From the NCBI GenBank assembly GCA_965372465.1, contig CBDVCK010000257.1, positions 1 to 5,394 on the forward strand: a stretch of 5,394 nucleotides of DNA. Reading direction: 5' to 3'. Below the pieces are notes generated by a model. That model was not told the DNA's origin. It saw only the letters and a list, made by a program, of their open reading frames with translations, and did not search any database. This DNA is from GCA-020348445 sp965372465 (GTDB lineage Archaea; Thermoplasmatota; Thermoplasmata; GCA-020350865). The position numbers were made by a program, and so were the translations under genes. Shown here piece after piece: positions 1-5,394 of this stretch (positions are counted from its first letter, which is position 1; each line of letters starts with the position of its first letter).

Positions 1-2
1 TA

Positions 3-1097
3 TTCAGCGATGATGCTAGCAATCAAAACACCGTTCCTGACACCGCAGTGACAGTAACAGACAACGATGCACCTATCAGTCTGGTTGATACCTCGGATAC
101 CGCTGCCACAACAGGCGATGGCTTCACCTTCGAGGTGGATGCCTCCGATAATATCGGAATCCATGAAGTGAATGTGGTCTATTGGTTCGGTGATGGGACA
201 CCCACGAATGAAACAATGACCGGAACAGGGCCGTACACCCTTGAAATAACAATTCCCTCGAATTCGCTGGTTACGCTGCACTACTACTTCACAATCAGTG
301 ACTCGGCCGGTAACTGGCTCTTAGGAACACAGGTGGACATCACTATTACGGATGACGATGAGGCCACTATTTCCAACGAAGCGTCCGATACATCAGGGAA
401 AGAAGGAGAAGGGTTCAACTTCCAAATCAATGTTTCTGATAATATCGGCATTTCCCAGGTCAGGGTGGCCTACTGGTTCGGAGATGACGAGTCACAGAAG
501 CAATATATGAATCTCAGCGCCACAGATGGAACATACTCAGGTTCTTTCTCACCAGAAGAAAGCGGTACTCTGCACTACTACTTCGAGGTTACAGATTCTG
601 CTGGAAATACCTACCAAAGCGAAGATGATACTGTGACGATAGCCTCAAAAGAGAAGGAAGGAGAAGAGCCAAGTGTGATACCCTGGATAATCCTAATTGT
701 CGTTATCGTTGTCTTACTTCTGCTATTCCTTTTAACAAGAAAGAGAAGAGAACCTGAGGAAATCTCGGAAGTGGAGGAAGGTCTCGGTGAAGGAGAGTTA
801 GAAGAGGAGGCTGAGGGATTAGAAGGAAAGGAAGAATTCGAGGGTGAAGAGCATAAGGAAGAAGGTGAGGTCGGATCTGAAGAGGAAGTAGAGCCTGACG
901 AGGAACTAAAAGAAGATATCGAAAAAGATACCGAAGAAGAAGGGCTCTCAGAAGAAGAACTGGCTGAGGAAACCGAGTCAGGGGATATAACTGAAGAAAA
1001 GTCGAATAAGGGAGAAGCAGAAGAACAGCCAATCGAAAAGCCCGAAGAAGAAAAATCCGATGAACTGGACGACATCCTCAAAGACGTCCAAGATTGA
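3..1097 (+). CDS. Membrane-anchored Ig-like repeat surface protein, C-terminal part (5' partial)
   Basis: The frame is already open at the window edge (first full codon at base 3) and ends at TGA 1095-1097, giving 364 visible residues; the true start lies upstream. A GTG at 48 is in frame but sits inside a repeat module and has no ribosome-binding site, so it is not a credible start. In order: the tail of a preceding module (ending in a TVTDND-type strand), two 97-residue modules sharing SDNIGI, YWFGD and LHYYF...DSAGN, a hydrophobic helix (bases 678-737, starting IPWIIL), RKRR, then a Glu-rich tail. The repeats resemble extracellular Ig/cadherin-like beta-sandwich modules common in archaeal surface proteins. 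This order implies an extracellular N-terminus and a cytoplasmic tail. No catalytic motif is visible and the exact function is unknown. It could be an adhesin or an anchor for a partner. The reading frame and topology are well supported; the fold is inferred from the repeat pattern. Confidence 0.9.
   Translation, partial: FSDDASNQNTVPDTAVTVTDNDAPISLVDTSDTAATTGDGFTFEVDASDNIGIHEVNVVYWFGDGTPTNETMTGTGPYTLEITIPSNSLVTLHYYFTISDSAGNWLLGTQVDITITDDDEATISNEASDTSGKEGEGFNFQINVSDNIGISQVRVAYWFGDDESQKQYMNLSATDGTYSGSFSPEESGTLHYYFEVTDSAGNTYQSEDDTVTIASKEKEGEEPSVIPWIILIVVIVVLLLLFLLTRKRREPEEISEVEEGLGEGELEEEAEGLEGKEEFEGEEHKEEGEVGSEEEVEPDEELKEDIEKDTEEEGLSEEELAEETESGDITEEKSNKGEAEEQPIEKPEEEKSDELDDILKDVQD
60..641 (+). 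repeat. Two tandem 97-residue Ig/cadherin-like modules
   Basis: Module A spans 60-350 and module B 351-641, each exactly 97 codons. Each starts with an acidic DND/DDD linker and then shows, in matching positions, G(D/E)GF.F, SDNIGI, V.YWFGD, a variable loop, LHYYF and DSAGN, ending in a T-V-T-I type strand. The residues before base 60 look like the end of another such module, so the array continues upstream. The acidic linkers and the D-x-AGN turn resemble calcium-binding junctions of cadherin-like and related bacterial/archaeal domains, but calcium binding is only inferred. Confidence 0.8.
678..749 (+). other. C-terminal transmembrane helix with RKRR stop-transfer
   Basis: About twenty almost purely aliphatic residues (IPWIILIVVIVV then LLLLFLLT) are followed at once by RKRR. 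By the positive-inside rule the repeats lie outside the cell and the following tail inside. This is a single-pass anchor near the C-terminus, not a processed sorting signal, because about 115 more residues follow it. Confidence 0.9.
750..1094 (+). other. Glutamate-rich low-complexity cytoplasmic tail
   Basis: About 115 residues dominated by Glu, with interspersed Gly, Lys, Ser and Asp and almost no aromatic residues, ending in the less extreme segment SDELDDILKDVQD. It is probably disordered, strongly negative, and on the cytoplasmic side of the membrane helix. The final ten or so residues (LDDILKDV) could form a short amphipathic helix. The long reverse-strand frames over this region are a by-product of GAA/GAG codons read backwards as TTC/CTC. 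Confidence 0.8.
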
Positions 1098-1147
1098 GCC
1101 GGATATCATAGAACATTCGTTTCGTACGTGCCGAATTATAGATATTA

Positions 1148-1157
1148 CTTTATACCT
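1148..1157 (+). promoter_or_regulatory. Possible TATA-like promoter element
   Basis: CTTTATACCT lies in the AT-rich part of the 119-base gap, about 60 bases before the ATG at 1217. If it acts as an archaeal TATA box, transcription would start near 1178-1184 and leave a short leader that includes the Shine-Dalgarno sequence. No convincing BRE can be singled out, and no hairpin terminator for the upstream gene is visible; the short T-run at 1172-1175 is too weak to call. Read-through from the upstream gene is equally possible. Confidence 0.3.
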
Positions 1158-1203
1158 TTACATAAGTACTCTTTTAGCTCTAGATTTAGGGAACCCGGGG
1201 CAA

Positions 1204-1213
1204 GGAGAGAGGT
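1204..1213 (+). promoter_or_regulatory. Ribosome-binding site of the beta-helix gene
   Basis: GGAGAGAGGT lies just upstream of ATG 1217. The GGAG core is nine bases from the start, a standard spacing for pairing with the CCTCC of the 16S rRNA tail. It favours ATG 1217 over the in-frame ATG at 1229 (codon 5), although a start at 1229 would still leave an intact signal peptide. Confidence 0.75.
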
Positions 1214-1216
1214 ATT

Positions 1217-1327
1217 ATGGAATTATTAATGAAAGATAACAGGACTTTTAGATACATGCTCGTTTTTGGACTGGCCATTGTATTCTTGGCGATTTTGATG
1301 GTCCTATTGGGATCGAATGCACAGGCT
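1217..1327 (+). other. Signal peptide of the beta-helix protein
   Basis: A charged N-region (K6, R9, R12) precedes a hydrophobic core at residues 13-31 (YMLVFGLAIVF onward) and an A-Q-A motif at 35-37, followed by Asp38. This is a standard Sec-type signal with likely cleavage after Ala37. If it is not cleaved, it would be an N-terminal membrane anchor. Confidence 0.85.
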
Positions 1328-4300
1328 GATATAATCGTGGACCAAGCAGGTGGTGGCGACTACCTCACGATTCAGGAGGGTGTGGACAATGCCATCCCAG
1401 GAGAGAATGTCTTTGTGTGGGACGGCTCATACAATGAGAACATCACAATCGATAAAAGCGTGCAGTTGATTGGCAATGGTTCCGCAACCACAACAATCGA
1501 CGGCTTCGGGACCATGAACAACATAATCAATGTTACAGCAGAAAGTGTTGAGATCACGGGTTTCAATATCACCGAGTCAGGAATGTGGTACGGTGTATGG
1601 GCAAATGTCGGTGGATTGAACATCCATGATAATGTCTTTGTCTGTCAAAATGATTCCATCCACATCAATATCACAGATGCCGGTGGGAATCTGAATGGCT
1701 TCTCTGTTGCTTCAATTGGTAATATTATTATCGAATCCAATGAAATTTACTCCACAACTGACGGCATTCATATCAACCTTCATAACATCGGTTATAATCT
1801 CTCAGATAATGCAGAGGTTCAACTTGGAGCGGTCAAGGTTATCTGGAACAACATTAATGCGAGAAATGGTATCAACATAACCCGCATCGAGAATTTGGGG
1901 ATTAATATGTATGATAATTCCATTTTTACGTGGGGTGGCCTTTATATTGAGGACAATGTCATTAACTCTATACTGAATGGAATATTCCATGATGATGGTA
2001 CCTGGCCTGATAACCTCTTTTACATAGGTTATTGGGGATATAATTTAAATCAAGGTTCATCGTACACAATGGGTGATGTATCGTTCTCTAGAAACGATAT
2101 AACAGCAGGTGGAAGAGGAATAGATCTAGATAATAACATGCGTTATTGGGGAGTGTGGATGAATGGCACCTCCTCTTTCAGAATGGGAAGCATTCTTTTC
2201 AATGATCTTGTTATTAACGCGACATTTCGTGGCATAGGCCTTAATGAACTCTCTCATTTTGGCAATTACATGAATGGTTCTTCGATCTTCGAAATGGGCG
2301 ATATCTCCTTTGACAGAAACCACATTACAACACAGAACTGGCAGGGAATGTATCTTGATGATTTTGATGAATGGGGAAACTACATGTACGGTGATTCATC
2401 CTTTAGTATGGGTAATGTCACGTTCAACAACAATAACATCACTGCAGGAGGTAACGGTATATACCATGGTGAACTTGAACGCCACGGATATTATATGTAT
2501 GACAACTCTACCTACACAATGGGGTACATCCAGTTCAACTGGAATATTGTCGATGCAGGTTCCATGGGTATGTCCTTTGATGATTTCGATTACTGGGGAA
2601 ACGAAATGTACGGCAACGCTGCATACCTCATGGGAGATGTCGAGTTCAATGACAACATAGTCAATTCCGGTGGCTGGGGCATAACACAAAGAGAACTGGA
2701 AAGACATGGTTATTCAATGCATGACAGCGCATCCTTTATCATGGGTAATATTTCCTTTGATAGAAATTACATAAATTCCTCTACCGATGGATTCTGGTTG
2801 GACGATTTCGATCAATGGGGATATGACATGAATGGCTCCTGCACGTTCATTATGGGTGATATCACCATAAATGATAATGTGGTTATCGCTGGAGAGATAG
2901 GGATATTCCAAGGCGAATGTCAGTACCATGGATATAATATGAGAGTGGACTCTCATTATGAAATGGGAAATATCGAGATATTAAGAAATAACATCCAGGC
3001 GGGAAGCCATGGTGTGGAACTTCAGCAGTTCAGCTACTGGGGATACAAACTCTCCGATACATCCTCATTCACCATGGGCGATTTCCTGCTTAATTACAAT
3101 ATTATCAATGCAAATTTAACCGGCATATACCAGCAGTGGGGCACATGGAACTACTTTGGTTACTGGGGCTGGTCAATGAACAATGCTTCATCCTACACAA
3201 TGGGTGATGTGTCATTCAGCCAGAATACCATTGATGCTGGTAATGGAACAAATCTTGACAATACATGGCGAGAGTGGGGGGTATGGATGAACGGAACTTC
3301 ATCTTTCACCATGGGAAATATTTTGTTCAATGACCTTGTTATAAATGCAACTTTTCGTGGAATAGGTCTTTCCGAACTCTCCCATTTTGGTAACTATATG
3401 AATGATGATTCTGTCTTTGAGATGGGCGATATATCCTTTAACAGAAACCAAATTACAACGCAGAACTGGCAAGGAATGTATCTTGATGATTTTGATGAAT
3501 GGGGATTCTACATGTATGGCAATTCATCCTTTACAATGGGTAATGTAACGGTCAACCAAAACAATATCACATCAGGTGGTGATGGTATCGCTCATTATGA
3601 AATTGAACGCCATGGATACTACATGTATGATAACTCCACCTTCACTATGGGGTATATCCAGTTCAACTGGAACACGGTCAATGCAGGTTCCGCGGGTATG
3701 TCCTTTGATGATTTCGATTACTGGGGATACGAAATGTACGGCAACGCTGCCTTTCTCATGGGAGATGTTGAGTTCAATGATAATATCGTCAATTCCGGTG
3801 GCTGGAGTTTTAATCAAAGAGAACTGGAAAGACTTGGTTATTTAATGCATGATAGCGCATCCTTTATTATGGGCAATATTTCTTTTGATAGAAATTACGT
3901 AAATTCCTCTTCCGATGATGGAATATGGTTGGATGATTTCGATTACTGGGGATATGACATGAACGGCTCATGCACGTTCATTATGGGTGATCTTACCATA
4001 AACGATAACGTGGTCATCGCAGGGGATATCGGGTTATTCCAGGGTGAATGTGAGTACCATGGATATTTGATGAAGGGAAACTCTTACTATGAAATGGGAA
4101 ATATCGAGATATTAAGAAATAACATCCAGGCAGATTCCCATGGTGTGGAACTTCAGGAGTTCGGCTACTGGGGAAATGAACTGTCTGGGACTTCCTCATA
4201 CATCATGGGCGATTTCCTCTTTGATTACAATATAATCAATGCAAATTTAACGGGTATCTACCAGCAAGATCAGGTATGGAACCACTTCGGATACTGGGGC

Positions 4301-5394
4301 TGGTCAATGAATAATGCTTCATCATACACAATGGGTGATGTGTCAATCAGCCGGAATACAATCAATGCAGGAGGAAACGGAGCTTACCTCGGATTATTGG
4401 GAAACTGGGGTGTCTGGATGAACGGCTCCTCATCTTACACAATGAGGAATATCTTGTTCAATGAAAACGTAATCAACGCGACAAACGACGGCATTTACTT
4501 TAATCAGCTCTCAAACATTGGTAGCAACATGTACCACGAGTCCACCTTCGCCATGGGCGACTTCAACTTCATAGACAACACCATCAACGCCAACAACAAT
4601 GGAATATACTGGGAGCCGTACGAGTTCGGTGCCTATATGTATGGCAACTCATCTGCGATTATCGGCAATAACTTCATCACAGGCAATGAAATAAACGTAT
4701 CGGACGGCTATGGCCTCTATGCCTGGTGGTGGTATTACTTCGCCTATGAAATGCACAACAACTCGATGTGCATGGTGGGCGACAGCATCATCATGTATAA
4801 TGTTATAAATGTAACAGGGGCGAGCACTGATAGTGGCATCTGGACAGGTCCTTATGAATCTGGCGAATATGTCTATGATAACTCCACAGCGATCTTCGGG
4901 GACTATATCGTGAGCTATAACACGATAAATACAGTGGATGTAGATGGTATACAGTTCAGTATCTATGGTGTCGGTTACGATTTAGACGGTTTTGCCTCTG
5001 TCACAACTGGCAATATCTCTGTTAGTAACAACATTATCAATTCAACCAATGGTAATGGTATCTATATATCTGATACATATCAAAATGGTTATGAACTCTA
5101 CGACAATGCGAAAGTGACCATGGGAAACATTGAGTTCAGTGGTAATCACATCATGGCAGGAAGCAATGGTATCACCTCTGATAGCATATACGATTTTGGA
5201 TCCCACATGTATAACAACAGCAGATTCGAGATGGGCGATTTCAACTTCATTGACAATATAATCACCGCCAATTTCAACGGAATATACTTTGAACCGTACT
5301 ATTTTGGTGCCTATATGGAGGATAACTCAACTGGGATCATCGGCGATAACTTCATCACAGGTAATGAAATAAACGTCGTGGACGGCTATGGCCT
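1217..5394 (+). CDS. Giant secreted right-handed beta-helix repeat protein (3' partial)
   Basis: One reading frame without a stop runs from ATG 1217 to the window edge (1392 codons plus two bases). Residues 1-37 form a signal peptide. Residues 38-130 match the usual start of NosD/pectate-lyase-like beta-helix proteins (TIQEGVDNA, then SYNENITI, then a strand ending in LIG, then TTIDGFG). From residue 131 on, about 33 tandem units follow, each with the pattern hydrophobic-x-x-N-x-I/V, then GI, then G-Y/W-x-M-x-x-N-S, then M-G-D/N. The Asn before I/V fits the asparagine turn ladder of parallel beta-helices. Units are 36-46 residues, longer than the roughly 22-25 of most such coils. There is no obvious catalytic site of pectate lyases or glycosidases, and N-glycosylation sequons are frequent (eleven in the first ten-unit block). 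The protein is likely secreted or surface-attached; its anchor, if any, lies beyond the window. The role is unknown: adhesin, sheath component or polysaccharide binder are possibilities. The fold class is well supported, the function is not. Confidence 0.92.
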   Translation, partial: MELLMKDNRTFRYMLVFGLAIVFLAILMVLLGSNAQADIIVDQAGGGDYLTIQEGVDNAIPGENVFVWDGSYNENITIDKSVQLIGNGSATTTIDGFGTMNNIINVTAESVEITGFNITESGMWYGVWANVGGLNIHDNVFVCQNDSIHINITDAGGNLNGFSVASIGNIIIESNEIYSTTDGIHINLHNIGYNLSDNAEVQLGAVKVIWNNINARNGINITRIENLGINMYDNSIFTWGGLYIEDNVINSILNGIFHDDGTWPDNLFYIGYWGYNLNQGSSYTMGDVSFSRNDITAGGRGIDLDNNMRYWGVWMNGTSSFRMGSILFNDLVINATFRGIGLNELSHFGNYMNGSSIFEMGDISFDRNHITTQNWQGMYLDDFDEWGNYMYGDSSFSMGNVTFNNNNITAGGNGIYHGELERHGYYMYDNSTYTMGYIQFNWNIVDAGSMGMSFDDFDYWGNEMYGNAAYLMGDVEFNDNIVNSGGWGITQRELERHGYSMHDSASFIMGNISFDRNYINSSTDGFWLDDFDQWGYDMNGSCTFIMGDITINDNVVIAGEIGIFQGECQYHGYNMRVDSHYEMGNIEILRNNIQAGSHGVELQQFSYWGYKLSDTSSFTMGDFLLNYNIINANLTGIYQQWGTWNYFGYWGWSMNNASSYTMGDVSFSQNTIDAGNGTNLDNTWREWGVWMNGTSSFTMGNILFNDLVINATFRGIGLSELSHFGNYMNDDSVFEMGDISFNRNQITTQNWQGMYLDDFDEWGFYMYGNSSFTMGNVTVNQNNITSGGDGIAHYEIERHGYYMYDNSTFTMGYIQFNWNTVNAGSAGMSFDDFDYWGYEMYGNAAFLMGDVEFNDNIVNSGGWSFNQRELERLGYLMHDSASFIMGNISFDRNYVNSSSDDGIWLDDFDYWGYDMNGSCTFIMGDLTINDNVVIAGDIGLFQGECEYHGYLMKGNSYYEMGNIEILRNNIQADSHGVELQEFGYWGNELSGTSSYIMGDFLFDYNIINANLTGIYQQDQVWNHFGYWGWSMNNASSYTMGDVSISRNTINAGGNGAYLGLLGNWGVWMNGSSSYTMRNILFNENVINATNDGIYFNQLSNIGSNMYHESTFAMGDFNFIDNTINANNNGIYWEPYEFGAYMYGNSSAIIGNNFITGNEINVSDGYGLYAWWWYYFAYEMHNNSMCMVGDSIIMYNVINVTGASTDSGIWTGPYESGEYVYDNSTAIFGDYIVSYNTINTVDVDGIQFSIYGVGYDLDGFASVTTGNISVSNNIINSTNGNGIYISDTYQNGYELYDNAKVTMGNIEFSGNHIMAGSNGITSDSIYDFGSHMYNNSRFEMGDFNFIDNIITANFNGIYFEPYYFGAYMEDNSTGIIGDNFITGNEINVVDGYG
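1328..1606 (+). other. N-terminal cap and first strands of the beta-helix
   Basis: Residues 38-130 begin DIIVDQAGGGDYLTIQEGVD, continue with PGENVFV and SYNENITIDKSVQLIG, and then TTIDGFG. This is the familiar entry segment of right-handed beta-helix proteins (NosD-like, DUF1565-like), in which an amphipathic helix caps the solenoid and the first strands follow. Short coils (NNIINVTAESVEITGFNITE) lead into the long-unit array. Unlike the array, this segment has no close copy elsewhere in the window. Confidence 0.75.
2069..3199 (+). repeat. 1131-base block, copy 1 (ten units)
   Basis: 377 codons made of ten units of 38, 37, 38, 37, 37, 37, 37, 37, 37 and 42 codons. Recognisable landmarks are GVWMNGTSS (unit 1), NELSHFG (2), LDDFDEWG (3), GELERHG (4), FDDFDYWG (5), RELERHG (6), LDDFDQWG (7), GECQYHG (8), QQFSYWG (9) and FGYWGWSMNNASSYT (10). 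The same series recurs in the same order in the next block. Two cysteines (bases 2840 and 2918) are kept in both copies. Confidence 0.92.
3200..4330 (+). repeat. 1131-base block, copy 2 (ten units)
   Basis: Again exactly 377 codons, with the same ten landmarks in the same order as copy 1. Its first unit is one codon shorter than in copy 1 and its seventh is one codon longer, so the total is unchanged. In the units compared by eye (2/12 and 6/16), 32 of 37 residues match. The two block cysteines are conserved. Confidence 0.92.
4331..4552 (+). repeat. Start of a third, truncated copy of the 1131-base block (two units)
   Basis: The unit at 4331 (MGDVSISRNTINAGGNGAYL, then GVWMNGSSSYT) matches block unit 1. 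The unit at 4442 (MRNILFNENVINAT, then GIYF.QLS.IG) matches block unit 2, with MR replacing MG. Similarity to block unit 3 (LDDFDEWG) then stops and a different family of units begins at 4553. Confidence 0.8.
4553..5230 (+). repeat. 678-base block, copy 1 (six units)
   Basis: 226 codons in six units of 36, 37, 41, 37, 38 and 37 codons. The series opens with MGDFNFIDNTINANNNGIYW, EPYEFGAYM and IGNNFITGNEINV.DGYGL. Middle units are more divergent and several lose the Met-Gly start (IGN, FGD, TGN). A run of aromatics (AWWWYYFAYEM) marks the second unit. This series recurs from 5231. Confidence 0.85.
5231..5394 (+). repeat. 678-base block, copy 2 (cut by window edge)
   Basis: From 5231 the protein repeats MGDFNFIDN, then NGIYFEPYYFGAYM, IGDNFITGNEINV and DGYG, in the same order and 678 bases after the first copy. 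Only about one and a half units are visible, so whether the full six-unit block repeats cannot be judged here. Confidence 0.8.

Larger units (their letters stand above)
1607..5394 (+). repeat. Array of about 33 beta-helix units (mostly 37 codons)
   Basis: Units start at 1607, 1715, 1823 and 1931 (early units of 36, 36, 36 and 46 codons) and then run from 2069 at mostly 37 codons. The early units are divergent and lack the Met-Gly start (VGG, IGN, LGA, WGG). From 2069 nearly every unit starts MGD, MGN or MGY. Within a unit: strand (V-x-F), N at position 9, I/V at 11, Gly-Ile near 17-18, a variable segment, Gly near 27, Met near 30, then N/D-x-S-S. The 46-codon unit at 1931 resembles the 42-codon units that end the two large blocks (shared IN...GI, then GYWG, then SSYT), so it is probably of the same type. 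The last unit, from 5339, is cut by the window edge. Confidence 0.9.

Noticed and set aside
48..50. GTG as start of the first gene
   Set aside because: The frame is open to the window edge and residues before it continue the same module type, so the gene starts upstream.
611..1081. Long reverse-strand frames over the end of the first gene (Ser-rich and Leu-rich products)
   Set aside because: They are antisense readings of GAA/GAG-rich codons in the acidic tail; composition is low-complexity and no ribosome-binding site or domain is visible.
1098..1216. Hairpin terminator or small RNA in the gap
   Set aside because: Only the short palindrome CCCGGG (1194-1199) is visible, with no stable stem followed by a T-run.
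1695..3845. Short forward frames at 1695-1880, 2274-2660 and 3576-3845
   Set aside because: They are out of frame within the uninterrupted 1392-codon gene; the products have no recognisable features and mirror the repeat.
1372..4199. Several reverse-strand frames of 60-100 codons within the beta-helix gene
   Set aside because: They recur at the period of the forward repeats (for example 2396-2707 and 3572-3817 give similar products), which is expected when repeated coding DNA is read on the other strand.
2069..4330. Assembly artefact duplicating 1131 bases
   Set aside because: The copies differ at many silent sites and by two balanced codon indels, which an artefactual duplication would not show.
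2069..5394. CRISPR array or non-coding tandem repeat
   Set aside because: The repeats are degenerate, about 111 bases apart without unique spacers, keep reading frame throughout, and differ mostly at third codon positions.

Overview
The window holds two long genes on the + strand, both cut by the window edges, with a 119-base gap between them. Both look like cell-surface proteins. I infer an archaeon, possibly a Thermoplasmata-type lineage. The reasons are a GGAGAG ribosome-binding site, a TATA-like element instead of a clear -35/-10 pair, a C-terminal membrane anchor with RKRR stop-transfer and an acidic tail, and a very large asparagine-rich beta-helix protein. No ribosomal or housekeeping marker is present, so the assignment is tentative.

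Bases 3-1097 encode the last 364 residues of a membrane-anchored surface protein: two tandem 97-residue beta-sandwich (Ig/cadherin-like) modules, one transmembrane helix, and a glutamate-rich tail of about 115 residues that is probably cytoplasmic. Bases 1098-1216 are a short AT-rich gap with a weak TATA-like box and a good Shine-Dalgarno sequence.

Bases 1217-5394 are one uninterrupted reading frame of 1392 codons that leaves the window still open. It encodes a signal peptide, an N-terminal cap typical of NosD/pectate-lyase-like right-handed beta-helix proteins, and then a continuous array of about 33 repeat units, mostly 37 residues each (range 36-46). The array is nested. The single unit is about 111 bases, odd and even units carry alternating signatures in one stretch, ten units form a 1131-base block present twice in full plus the first two units of a third copy, and a different six-unit block of 678 bases follows and has begun its second copy at the window end.

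The two genes may form a surface module in which an anchored Ig-like protein accompanies a secreted giant beta-helix (adhesin, sheath or glycan-binding fibre), but only adjacency and predicted location support this. The main interest is the architecture of the beta-helix protein: long coils, two methionine ladders, alternating acidic-aromatic and basic signatures, and block copies whose divergence suggests purifying selection with patches of recent homogenisation.
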